In this document: positions 1 to 11,700 of the stretch, in pieces
Numbering within the stretch: position 1 is the first letter of the stretch
How the letters are laid out: every line of letters starts with the position of its first letter
Assembly: GCA_021401465.1 (NCBI GenBank)
Contig: JADDMT010000120.1
Span: forward strand, 18,769 to 82,768
Direction of reading: 5' to 3'
Origin: Teratosphaeria epicoccoides
Lineage: Eukaryota > Ascomycota > Dothideomycetes > Mycosphaerellales > Teratosphaeriaceae
Length of the DNA stretch: 64,000 bases
Position numbers and translations under genes: made by a program
Notes under the pieces: model-generated
Seen by the model: only the letters and a program-made list of their open reading frames with translations
Told to the model about the DNA's origin: nothing
Databases searched by the model: none

Positions 1-2150
1 AAGTGCAGTTAGGTCGTAGACTAGTACGTTCTTTAGGTCGTCCTAGAACTCGCTAGTCTATGTAATAGCCGTGGCCGCGAGTCGGTTAACTCTAAGCGTG
101 CTATCGCCATTTTCCTAGAGAATAGCATGTTTCTCCTGTTTCATACCCTTTATGTAGTTAGTCTGGCGACTAAGTGCATTAGCGCGCGCGTTCTTCGATC
201 CCTTGCGATAGACGATCTTACAGTTAAAGCTAGAGAGTTCCTTACTCTATCGGACTTGTCGTCAGTTTAACTCCTTCGTTGTAGTAAGGTATCGCAAGTT
301 CTTATGGTTAGTGTAGACTGTAACCTAGTGCTTAGAACCTTCTAAGTAGACTCGCCACGCCTTGTAGGCGTCTACTATAGCTAAAAGTTCTTTGTCGTAG
401 ACGTTATAACAGAGCTCAGGTCTAGACAGCTTCCTCGAGTAATAGGCGACTAGCTATAGTCGTCTACTCGGTCCTAGTTAACTTAAGCATGCCCTAAGTA
501 CTACGTTAGAGGCATCTGTTTCGACCGTGATAGGCTTATCTAGGTCGAATACAAGCAAGATTAGCTAATCTGTGAATTGTTGCTTAAGTTCATTAAAGGT
601 ATTCCGTTAGGCGTCGTCCTACATGAATAGTGTATCCTTCGTAGTAAGGGTCGTAAGTAGTACTATAATCCTCGAATAGTTTGCGATAAACCTTTAGTAG
701 AAGTTAGCGAACCTAAGGAAGGACTATACTTCCTTAACATTAGTCGGCGTAGGCTACCCTTTTACAACTTTAAGCTTCTTAGTGTCTATCTTGATTCCGT
801 TCTAGGCTACTACGTAGCCGAGGAAATAGACTTCTTGCTTATGAAACTCGCTCTTCTACGGCTTAACCTTTAGCCTGTAATTCTAGAGTTTCTAAAGTAC
901 CTTATGTACGTAAGTCCTATGTTCTTCGATCGTTCGTAAGTAGACGAGGATGTTATCTAAGTATACAACTACGAAGACGTCAAGGTACTCTTGTAGCATT
1001 TTGTTAATAAATGCCTACTATGCAGCTAGGGCGTTTGTTAACCTAAATGGCATAACTATATACTTATAGCGTCTAAACCTAGTTCGGAACGCAGTCTTCT
1101 ATTCTTTGCCTTCCTTAATTCGAATTCGATTATACACTCCTAGTATGTTGAACTTTGAGAACTATATTACTCCTTGTAGGCAATCCTGTAATTCCGAGAG
1201 CAAAGGAAGTAGATAACTGTTTTTTATTGTGATGTCATTTAATCCACAATAATCTACGCAAAGTCGCTAGTCGTCTTCTCCCTTAGGGACAAACAGGATT
1301 AGGTACCCTGCTAGTAACTACGACTTGCGGATGAAGCCCTTCTAGAGGTTGTCTTCTAGGTATTTCCGGAGAATCTCTAGCTTCGCTACTAATAATAGGC
1401 GAACTAGTTGCTTTGTTAGCATCCTGCCTAGGAGTAAGGGTATCCTGTAGTCCTACTCCTAGTGTTCTAGTAGAGCCTCTTAGTCAGGTTCTTCCTCGAA
1501 AAGGGTAACAAATTCCTTATATTCATCAGGAACTATAAACTTGACTTTGACTTCAGATTGCGTTGCTTTAACCTATAGGACATGTACTTCCTATTCTAGA
1601 TCCTCGATGGCGGCGACTATCTCGTTTAAAGTCATAGCACATATTTTGATCTTACCTAGTATGTCGTGTACTATAGGTAGAGGTATCGATCTTAAGAGTT
1701 CCGGGAACTAGATCCTCTCGTTCTTCTAGTCGAGGTAGGGGTTAGCGTTTCTTAGCCATAGTAACCCTAGTACTACATCCGAGCCAAGTGACTCTGTAAT
1801 GTCGAACTAGACTATCTCTTAGTAGCGTCCTATCCGTAGAGGTATCGTCTTAGTCTCTTTGTCAACTATTCCTTAGTTGTACGTGACTAGCTTTCTATTA
1901 ATCGCTTGTAGCAAGAAAGCATTTGTCTTTGCCTGTAGCCTTATCCTAGCTGTCCTGGCGAACTTAGGCGTCATGAAATTTCTAGTATATCCTGAATCTA
2001 TTAAGGCCTAGGCTAGCGTCTCGTTAATGTGTACCTATACTCTAAGGTTGTCCGCGTATCTTGCACTAACTGCGGCACATTGTTACAGCCCTGTCTAGTC
2101 TGTCCGTAGGTCTAATTCTAGCGGACCTCGTCGTTTTCTAAATAGCTGTT
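1..2150 (-). pseudogene. pol: pol (protease, RT, RNase H) of G copy A, decayed
   Basis: Read on the minus strand this is the protease-RT-RNase H part of a Ty3/gypsy polyprotein, which would process Gag-Pol and copy the element RNA. Landmarks by comparison with G1 are the protease D-S-G region near 1965-2010, the reverse transcriptase VDYRGLN-type block near 1234-1260, the YLDD catalytic box near 941-965, and the RNase H block near 300-600. Many TAG codons sit where Trp or Gln is expected. The frame is -1 relative to gag, as in G1. The integrase end is cut by the window border. Confidence 0.85.
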
Positions 2151-3901
2151 TTCTCGGACTAATTCGGGGATTATGTAGTCTCGGCTTATTCTTCTTCAAG
2201 CGTTACCGCTAACTAGCCTAAGAGGTTGTACTTGCTCTTAGCCCCGTTGTTCCTGCGCGTTTCTTGCGTAGTCTATCTTCAAATAGGCGACCTAGAGTTG
2301 TAACGCTTGTAGAACCTAAATACCCTTATAGGTAAAGTAGCCTCCTTAGGGCGTAAACTCTACCCCGAACGGTACATTTTCTTAGACAATCTTCTAATGC
2401 GAGTAAGGGTAAGCTACAACTAGTAGTCTCCTTAGGTGTCGTCGCATGTAGTCGGCTAGTTCGTCATATTAGAGCTAGTTAACATGTTGTACTCCATTAA
2501 TCTATAGGTAAGCCTAAGCCTACTAGTTCTGTATGATTCGGATAATATCGAGTCTGATGTCATGTAGCGGCATAGCCTATCTCTCTATGCTCTTGTCTTC
2601 CTCAGAATCGGGAATGACAGCTTCGACAAGCTTATAGTTGTCGTCTGAACCTTCTTCTCCTCCTAGCTCCTATTACCTTAGGACTATTACACTAGAAGGT
2701 ATACCCCTTAGCGCGCAGATCGATTACGCCTTGTTACGGCTAGGGTACTATCCGGAACTATCTTTATCACTTATGTGAATTCGATAATTGTCGTCATAGC
2801 ACATAGTCTAAGTAAGTAAGGCATAGTCTAGTTCTTAAGTAGTAGCAGCTATTTGCTTAGGTGATAATGTTGTCACGTAAGCCTATTCTGTCTGTTATAC
2901 TTCCTAACGCTGTTTCTTTGCGAAACACTTGCGGGCAAAGTGTCCTTTCTTTCTACAGTTATGGCACTCGAGGTTACTCTTGTCGAATGGCTTCTTCAGA
3001 CCATTCTAGGTAGGAGAGCTCTTCCGTGGCTTTCCTTAGGGTCCGCTCTTTAGGCGTCCCTTAGTCGCATCTAACTCCATTAGTTAGAGACCGTAATAAT
3101 CGCTTCGCCATTTTAGTACTAATCGTTAGACCTTATAGTTAGCCTGCGCTAGCCTGCGATTTCTATGTTGTTGTTCCTAATGTTGTTCCTAGATACGATA
3201 TAAATCCTAATCGCGAGATCGCTCATTTCCTTGAATGTCGTTAGTTAATCTCCTTAGGCAATTTCGTCTTTAACTGTCTCCTTTAGTCCCTAATAGAACT
3301 AAGTAGCCAAAGCATTATCATTCTAGTCGACTTGAGCAGAGAGGGTCTAAAAGTCCGCATAGTACTTAATGGCGGAACCCTTCTGCTAGATTCCTAGGAG
3401 AGCTCTCTTAGCCTCTTGTTATTCGTTGCTAAGCCTAAAGGCTTCGCGTAACGCCTTAAACAAGGACTTGTCTAAGTTAAGAATCTCCCGAGTCATTGTC
3501 TTCCTAGCTTTGACGCTACTAACATGATCTAGATAATCTGTTAGATGAGGCTAGATAAACTTAAACGCTAGTCCTTTTAGGTAAGAGATAATGTACATCA
3601 TTTGCTTATAATGTGTCGTAAACTGTTCTGTATCTACGTTAAATGCTAACTAGCATTAGAGGATAAACATCTTAACTTAAGATCGTTGTCCTGTAAACTC
3701 CGTAGGGCTTCCTATCTTGAAGCCATTGTTGCCGTGCCCGTTTCTAGTAGTCGAACCTGCGACAGATGCTAGAGCTATCTCGCTAAGGTAAATGGATTCG
3801 AGCTACTAAGTAATTTAAGGTATAGTAGTAACTTGTTCTTATAGTGTTAGTTAACTGATGTCGCTAGAGGCTAAACTAATAGCTAAGGAACTACTTGACA
3901 T
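2112..3901 (-). pseudogene. gag: gag of G copy A, decayed
   Basis: Structural Gag gene of the element, starting 60 bases inside the 5' LTR as in G1. A CCHC zinc knuckle (C-x2-C-x4-H-x4-C in G1) is recognisable near 2925-2972 although partly mutated. The stop homologous to the G1 gag stop is at 2112-2114. The slippery site homologous to G1's GGGAAAC has been changed by transitions, so this copy would not frameshift normally. Several in-frame TAG stops make it non-functional. Confidence 0.8.
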
Positions 3902-3960
3902 AGGCGTATGTTAAGCGCTCGACGAGTCCCCTGATACTTCCTTAGGAGTAGTGCTTAAAG

Positions 3961-4402
3961 TGTTAGAAGGGTAGGTGCCGATAGTAGGAAGGGGATTAGG
4001 TGTTAGACTCGCAGAGTAGTAAAGAATATTAACAAAGGCAATTAACCTTGTAACTAACTATCTCCCTTAGAGGAGAAGATTAAATTAAGCACGAACCCCC
4101 TAACTGCCTATCCTGAAGCTATCCCTATATACTAGAGAGACAAGGCAGCTCTGTTAGATCTATTAACAGACCTGTTAGACCTATGTCTATAGATCTGTAG
4201 ACTAACCCTCTAGATCCTAGGGTCTACTCTTACGTAACAGATCCTTTCTCCTATGTAGGCCTATAGATCTGTAGACTAACCCCACAGATCTAGGTATCTG
4301 TCCTTACGTGACAGATCCTTTCTCCTATGACTATGCTGTGACTTATAGCACTTTAGGACACTTATGACCCTGTAACTTATAGTACTCCTAACACTCATGA
4401 CA
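3961..4402 (-). repeat. 5' LTR of G copy A
   Basis: 442 bp, beginning TGTTAGAAGGG and ending CATGACA on the plus strand. It matches the reverse complement of the 490-bp G1 LTR with indels and many transitions, and contains the same AGATCTGTAG-type inverted-repeat modules. The right flank TTTTA (4403-4407) would be the target duplicate; its partner is outside the window. Confidence 0.9.
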
Positions 4403-5926
4403 TTTTATCGCGCGGAATACTACGTTGTATTGTCTGTCTTTCTCTCTCGTAGAGGTCTAGAGGGCGTTAAATTCCTCGTTTTAGAAAGGGCCGGAGCCGA
4501 TTATTTCTACAGTAGGGTCCGATAGTTCTAGCTTGTTATCGCTAAAGGCGGTTGCTAGTAGTCAGACTAAAGTAGTAGCTACTTCTACCTCTCCCTTTGC
4601 CTTAGTCCCTAGCTAGTACTAGACATGTTCGGGTTCTAGAAACCTCCTAAACCTAGACTCCTTGTCATCCTCCCTAAGCGTGTCTTGCTCTTGCCTTGAC
4701 AAGGTATCTAGTGTAACGGCTTCAGTTCCTAGCCTATATACTAGGGTAAACTAATAGTTTGATAGTATCTCGTACTATTGAATCTGTCTCTCTAACAACT
4801 ATCTTTTAACTATAAAGTATTCTAAGTTCTTGTAGTCTATGAGAATAGTAAAGGGTCCGCACGCTTTTAGCTCGAGGCCCTAGAACTTTAAGCTAGACAC
4901 TATAGCTAGCATCTCTTTATCGTAGATATTGTATTTAATTTCCGCCTTGTTAAGCTTCTACGAGAAGAAGCCTACTAGGCGCTAGACTCCGTCCTTTTCT
5001 TACAGGAGTATAGCTCCTATTACGAATCTACTATAGTCTGTCTCTAGGAATATTAGGAGCCTTAGGTCCTAGTGTAAAAGCACTAGAGCCCTATAGAACT
5101 TGTCTTTTAACCGCGCAAACGCGGCTTCCTCCTCTTTTCCCTAGGAGAATAGTACACCTTTACTAGTTAGCGCTATCATAGGTTTAGCTATCTTAGAGTA
5201 GTTTAGGATAAACATCCTATAGTAGTTCGCAAACCCTAGGAACCTACGTACTTCCTTCTGTGTCCTTAGAGCCGCCTAAATCTTCATGGCTTCTACCTTT
5301 TCTAGGTTAGGCCTAACTCCCTTCCTGTTAGTATATACTACAAAGCCTAGGTACTTAATTTGCTTCTAAGCAAATTCGCTCTTTCTAGGGTCAAGATATA
5401 GGCCTCTGTCCTAAAGCTTCTAGAGTACTTGCTTAACTTTCTCGAAGTAGTCCTCCCTTAATCCGCTACTATAGATAATGACGTCGTCTATATACGTAGA
5501 AGTGAAGTCGTCTAAATGCTCCTAAAGTAAAGTGTTAATATACCGCTAGAAAGTTGCTAGAGCCCTAGACAAACTAAACAGACATACTAGCTATTCGAAC
5601 AATCTAAACCTTATACGGAAAGCTGTTTTATACTCGTGTCCTTTTGCCATATAGATTTGATAGAACGCAGATACTACGTTAACCTTAGTAAGCTACTAGG
5701 CCCCCGTGAGGTTTCTTAGTGTCTCTAGGATTAATGGCAAAGGGTATTAATCCTGCTTCGTGATAGCGTTTAGCGCTTAGAAGTTACAGCAAAACTAGAG
5801 GCCTCCCCTAGGCTTCTTAACAAAAAGCACAGGTGTAGCGGCTTCTAAGTTCGTAGCTCGGATGAAGCCCTTCCCTAGTAGTTTGTCAAGGGACTTTCTT
5901 AGGACTAAGAGCTCTTCTTTTGACAT
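4403..5926 (-). pseudogene. pol: RT and RNase H part of F1 pol, decayed
   Basis: Minus-strand translation from an ATG at 5926 gives an unbroken Ty3/gypsy RT/RNase H order: a VLFVKKP block, a YIDDVIIYS catalytic box near 5480-5500, LGFANYYRMFI near 5190-5230, FARLK near 5120, and YDKEMLAIVSSLKF for RNase H near 4910-4940. Stops are almost all TAG at Trp/Gln positions. The gene is truncated by G copy A at 4402 and by D1 on its upstream side. It would have synthesised cDNA from F genomic RNA. Confidence 0.88.
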
Positions 5927-5994
5927 GCTATATAGCGGCCCCTAGGGTAATAGGGGCTAGGATCTATCTAGTTATTCCTAGAGTTCGATCAAAT

Positions 5995-6354
5995 TAATAT
6001 AGATATATATGCTATATGATATGAAAATATCTCGTAGTATGACAGAGTAATCTGACCTTTTAATAGGTATAAGATAGCGCTACTTTCTGCTTATTACAGA
6101 GGTAGCGCTAAGGGTGCTTATAACCCCTGACGCCCCTTAATTAGGGAAAGCATGTCCAAGCCTATCCCCGTAGGGGTATTGTAGGGTTAGCGACATAGGG
6201 GCATCCTACGTCAACCATTAATCCTACTTAGACGACATACAAGCTAACGTATATACGAAGGACCCCCTTACTATATGTAGCAGGGTCACTACATACTAAG
6301 AGTAGGCATCAGAACCTATGCGGCTCTAATAGCCCCCTAGTATTAACCGTATTA
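5995..6354 (-). repeat. 3' LTR of D1
   Basis: 360 bp. The ancestral ends are TGATA...TATCA, here mutated to TAATA on the left edge. Contains the conserved AGCGCTAC...GTAGCGCT hairpin found in every D LTR in the window. Confidence 0.92.
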
Positions 6355-7151
6355 CTGCCTCTCCTCCTATGAGGATGTCCCTAGCCTTACTAAGTAATAC
6401 ACGCGAAACATATAGGGTACGAGATATAGCACGCTTATACTACGTAAGAGTAAATAGGTAGATAGCCTATGTAACATGTGTTATGCGTATACCTTAACAC
6501 CTTCGTAGCAAGTACAAGGCGGAGGCGACTAACTTAGGCAGGTTTTAATCTGTTACATGTTAGGCGGCTTCGTAACACCTTCGCTTTACATGCAGATTAA
6601 GATATCAGGAAACTACGAGTATGTACTTTAGTTAATCTTTGAAATAGTAGGGCAAGCATGCGCGCTAGCCTCGCCAAGTAGCTTAGCTATCCCTATTTAG
6701 TCGTGACTATGAAGAACGTGTTATAGAACCTCAGGGTAGTAGGAATGTATGCGGACACTCTACGCGTACTACTCGAAACAGCAGGAGCGCGCTCCTAGCG
6801 CGGGTCTCGCCACATTTTCATGCTAGTAGACTAGCACGAGTACGGTTAGCGCATATGCGTAATAGCCGCGTTATCCGTTCTTACATTATCTAGTCCCCTT
6901 GTAAGTTAACTAAAGGCAGGTACTCTGCGCATGTAGTTTGAGTTACTAGCTTAACGGTTACGGTAGGCAATAGGGGGGCTATTAGAGGGTATAAAAACCT
7001 CGTCGCTTTCCTAAACTTCCTGTTCTAAAACACTAACATCGACCTCCGCTTCTTTTCGCTTAGCTTGCGCCTCGCTATGTCTGCGGGTCTAAACCGGAGC
7101 TCCTTCTTCTTCAATTAATCAATTAAGATCAATCGACTTATCTTAGCAATA
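6355..7151 (+). promoter_or_regulatory. Probable promoter and 5' leader of the D1 antisense gene
   Basis: About 800 bases without a reading frame, between the 3' LTR and the antisense ATG. It holds a perfect 14-bp palindrome AGGAGCGCGCTCCT at 6783-6796 and a TATAAAAAC box at 6990-6998. Both recur at the same relative places in D2 (25733-25746 and 25531-25539). The TATA box is about 160 bases upstream of the ATG at 7152. Promoter activity is inferred from position and conservation only. Confidence 0.6.
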
Positions 7152-8648
7152 ATGGCTTATGTGCTACAGACTAAGTTCGACGCTACTCGCTCTGCCTGCA
7201 ACTATCGCTTATGTCGACAATGCCTTAATAACCTTAGTAGCTAAGCTGCATACATCTCTCCTCTACGTGTTAGTAAGGCGTCCCCTACCCGCGAGGTATG
7301 CATGGCTTATACTAACTAAAGCGTAGCTAAGATCTATGTCGGCAGATTTAATGAGGGTAGTGTCTACTATAATTGTGTCAACTATAATAGCAAGCATCAA
7401 AAATGCTACGACCTCCCTAAAGAGGTGTATAGCGAGTATAACTAGCTCTGCTATAACATCGATAACTTCTAGAGTACGCGCGACAAGGGGGTTGCTAAAG
7501 GTACTCTAACTATAAACAGGCTACAGGCTAAGTACCGCAAGGTACTTACCTACCTGCTTAGCGCCCTCTCGTGCTTCACCGCGACTACTAACTATTCTTA
7601 TGGTTGTATTCGCTTCGACTCTCTGCTAACAGGCGAAAACGTTTGTCTAGGTCTAATCGCAGACTTAGTCTAGAAGATCTTAAAGGTACTAACTATTAGG
7701 GTCGAGACCTTCGCCATAGTACGCATATAGTACGGGTACTCTCTAAGTATAAATACTGACTTTCTCCGCTAGGCTAACGTTAGCGTTAAGAAATATCCGA
7801 CTAGCCGCTAGCGTTAGCAACTTAGGGCCCTTGCCTCTATTAACGATGACTTTAAGACGCGGATGATCTACAAGAAGGTTATCAAGCAATTCACTGTTCC
7901 CGCCGCTAAGGCTACGCCTAAGCGCTATACCGAGAGGCAGCCTGCCTCTAAGCCGGTCCTAAGGACTAAGCCGTAAGTTACTTACTTGAATCCTGTCGCG
8001 TACGTATAGCTAACACATTGTAGCGCCGCCGCCTACGCTGCCTCGACGCTACTGTCTAAGCAGAAGAAGAAGGCTAGGGCTGAAATTAAGGTTAGCGACA
8101 AGGAAGCCGAACCTTCCTTGCTTGCGATCCGCACTACGTCCGCTAAGATGCTAAGGTACAAGCCTCTAGGCCAGATCTTTAAGGATAAGTAGGATGATGA
8201 CATCTAGGATACCTTCGGTCCTAACGTAATCCCTTCGCGCTATAGTGTTACTACACTAGTTGCGCCTAAGGGAGACACTAAGTCTAATGATGTAGTCGAC
8301 ACTTATGTCAAGAAGTGCAAGATAATCTCGAGGGCCGAGCGTAACAGCCGCAAGCGCGCCTAAGTCTCTTCGCCTCCTGATACTAAGGATAAGGTAGTTG
8401 TCGCGACTAGGCGCGGTAAGGATGTCGCTAGCTCTCTAGCTACTATAGGCTCTAAAGACAAGCTCTCTTGTAACCTACTAAAGAAGAAGATACTAGCCTC
8501 TCTTTGTAGCGTTGCTACTCCTGTTACTTATAGTCGCTTCAGGGTGTTTAGTAGACCCCGTGTAGGTAGGTAGTCCCTAGCAGACCGTAACAAGAAAGAC
8601 TCTTCTACTTCGAGTTTAGTCAGGAAGCCCTTAACTAGTAGTCGCTAA
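7152..8648 (+). pseudogene. D-family antisense accessory gene (Cys-cluster protein), D1 copy
   Basis: Opposite in strand to gag-pol and placed between pol and the 3' LTR. Removal of a 51-nt intron (7973-8023) gives 481 codons plus TAA. The N-terminal 90 residues are Cys-rich: CRQC near residue 21, a CxxCxxC block near 47-53 that is better preserved in D4, and C-x6-C near 77-85. The middle is mixed. The C-terminal half has a poly-Lys run and a KKCK...RKRA basic stretch that look like nuclear localisation signals. Stops are TAG except the true TAA. The protein is not one I recognise. The same gene occurs in D2 and D4 at the same length. A nuclear nucleic-acid-binding or regulatory role is inference from Cys clusters and basic stretches. 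Confidence 0.75.
7973..8023 (+). other. 51-nt intron in D1 antisense gene
   Basis: Donor GTAAGT, branch-like GCTAACAC and acceptor TAG, length 51. Without it the frame has a TAA in all three copies at the donor; removing it joins Lys-Pro to an Ala-rich stretch in frame. The identical arrangement is at 24504-24554 (D2) and 62871-62921 (D4). Confidence 0.75.
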
Positions 8649-8789
8649 GTATTAGCTACAAAGCTAATCTAAGTATGTCTCTTGTTCTCCTTAGGTTTTT
8701 TTCTAGGTATGCCTTTAGGCATTAATGATATATAAGTAGGGCGTTTGCTTCTTGTTGTTACTTCGCGCGTTATGTACTATATACACATG

Positions 8790-11700
8790 TCAAGAATTCT
8801 GCTCCGAAACTCTTATCTTCCTACGAATCAACCTTCTTAAGCCCTGCTTACGCCTCCTCTACTCTTTGAATTCACGAATAGCTTCTAGAGCGTTCTTATA
8901 GTCCTTAGCTAGAACCTATTATTTGTACTTAGGTAGATATCCTTTCTACTTTACTAGATAGTACGTTGCGCCTTTACGCCGCATACTATCCTTAATACCC
9001 TTGACTTCCTACTCTTCATTCTCTTCTGCTACTAGCATCGGGTCCGTAGGCTCTTCGCTCTCGCGCTATACCTATAGTTTGAGTAGAGATACGTAGAAGA
9101 CGTCATGCACACGATACGACAATAGTAACGATAGCTAGTACGCCTACGAGCCTATTATGTCACGTATCTAGAAGGGTCCGACGAACCTTAGCGTCATCTT
9201 CTTAGAAGTTTCAGCTTAAGATTCTTCGTTAATAGTAACACCTTTGTACTAACTACGTACTACATTAGTTTAGCACAGGCGTTATTATGTTTAATCTAGG
9301 ATTTTAAGGCCTTTTTCTAGTGTTCTATTAGTACTGAATGTACCTCGCGTATACGCTACGCTGATTCCGCGGCAGCCGGCACCCTCTCCTTAGAAGACTC
9401 GTCCTAAGGCAGTTCTAGGTGTATCTCTAGATTAAAGCCATAAAGAATCTAAAATAGCGACATGCACATAGTAGCATGCATGCTATTATTGACTGCAAAT
9501 TCCGCTATAGGAATTACGTTAGCCTAGGCATCCTAGTTCTTAGCGTAGTAGCACTAAAGGTACTACTTAAGAGTCTAGTTTATACGTTTAGTCTAACTAT
9601 TAGTCTGTAGATAGAATGCTGTACTTAGGTAGTACTTAACACGCGCCTTAAACACAAATTCTTGCTAGTATTTACTAGTAAAGACAGAACCTCGATCTAA
9701 TAGGATACTTCGGGGGACACTAAAGCGCTATATGACTTCGTCACGAAGTAGTTACGCAAGCTTGCCGCTTATGCACTTTTTTGTATATAAGATGAAGACA
9801 TTTATCTTCGAGTATTAGTCGACTACTATAAGGACAGTATTAACTATATTGCCTCTCTACCTTGCTAGCAGCAAATTAGTAATGAAATCTATAGTTAAGT
9901 CCTGCTATAGTCTCTCTAGTAGTAGGAGCGCCTAAGCATCGCTATAGGGGTAATAGCGCCGAGATTTGCTAATCTAGCATGTCTAGCAGGATTTGACATA
10001 GTTAGAGACATCCTGTTCTAGCATTAGCTACTAGTATTTACGTCCGAGAAGCGCGTTTGTCTTCTCTACGCTAAAATGGCCCGCAAGTTCATTATCATGA
10101 TAAATATAGAGGAGCTACGAACAGAGTACGTAGTTAGCAGGTACGTAGAGCCTATTATTAAAGTACTATAAGTCGCCTGACTTAGTCTAGTACTTTAGAC
10201 TGCCTGCGGTATCCTAGAGGGCTACACCCTTATTAATTAACTCTAGTTCTTGCTCTTGCAACTACTAAATAAGTCTCGAGACCTCTTTAAAGGGTTCTTT
10301 AGACATCGCATGCTTACTACATGTAAGATAGTTAACTACTACATGGATCGAGCTAGACATAGTCGCCATAACTGCTAGGTAGGAGGGTTTGTCGCTAGTA
10401 GAGGCTATAAGGCCCTATTAGACCTACAGTCGACCTACAAGAGGAGCTAACGACAGATCGCTACCCTAAACTACAAGCTTCGTTTGTAGCATAGGGAGAA
10501 GCTGTCAGTTACCCTACTCCCTAGTGTTGTAGTCTAGTTATCACGAAGGACTATTAGCCAGATTAGTCTTTCCGGAACGATGCTAGATAACGAAGTTAAA
10601 GCTAGCAAGGAAAGTCGCCTACCTTGCTTGCTAACTACTTAGCTGCTTTACGCCTATGAAGCCGCGAAGGTTGTTATAGTTAGTAAGTACCTTAATAGGG
10701 TACGCTACACCTTCGAGGTAGTGTTAGTACTCCTTAAAGCTGTTAATAATAGCTAAAAGCTCTTAGTCGTAAGTCTCGTAGTTAAGTTTAGCGCCCTACA
10801 TCTTCCGCGACTAGAAGGTAATCAGGTACTATCGCGTACTACCTTTGTGCGACTAGAGCTACGATATAATTACAGCTATTAAAAATTTTGAAGTATTAGT
10901 CTCTATTCGGATCTTCGTAGCAAGGTCAAAGTGCCGAAGTATAGGCGTAGTTTAAAAAGCTACTTTAAGTTTAGAGAAAGCTTTACTCTAAGCCTCCTCC
11001 TAAGGTACTATCCCTAGCTTTTTTCCTCGAATCGCGCCCTTTGCAAGGGCTATAAGGGGAGCTATGATCTTCGAGTAGGATCGTATAAATCTGTAATAGA
11101 AGTTAGTAAATCCTAGGAACACCTGTACTTCTTAGAGGGTAGTTAGCTATAGCTACTCCGTGATTACAGACACCCTTTAGTCATCTATGATGACTCCTTC
11201 CGTAGAGACGATGTATCCTAGAAACTTAATCCTATCCGTTAGGAATGAGCACTTCTTTAGGTTTATATATAGAGCGAACTTATAGAGCCGTTTAAGCACT
11301 ATCCTTAGATGCCGAATATACTCCTCCTTCGATTCAGAGTAGACTAGTATATCGTCTAAATATACTACGTAGCTAGTGTTAACGAGGCTAGCTAGGGCCC
11401 GGTTAATATACGCTTAGAACGTCGCTAATACGTTAGTTAAGCTAAATGGCATTACTATATACTTAAAGTGTCTATATGACATTTAGAACGCAGTCTTCTA
11501 CTTGTCGCCCTTTCGGATTAGTATTAGGTAGTAGGCGTCCTTTAAGTCGATAGACAAGAAGATAGTAGCGTAACCAAGGCAGTCAAGCGTCTCGCTAATA
11601 AGTAATAGGGGGCAGCGGTTCTTCTAAGTTACTACGTTAAGGCTCCTATAGTTAACGTATAGGCGGAGCGTGTTGTCCTTCTTTAGGACGAACATAACTA

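Larger units (their letters stand above)
1..4402 (-). mobile_element. G-family gypsy chromovirus, copy A (partial, 5' part)
   Basis: This copy reads right to left and is colinear with the complete copy G1 at 32556-39573. The window edge falls in the integrase-proximal part of pol, so integrase, chromodomain, antisense gene and 3' LTR lie outside. It ends on the right with its own 5' LTR and is inserted in element F1, whose pol resumes at 4403. Decay is heavy: frames are full of TAG stops while most differences from G1 are transitions. The left target-site duplicate is outside the window. Confidence 0.9.
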
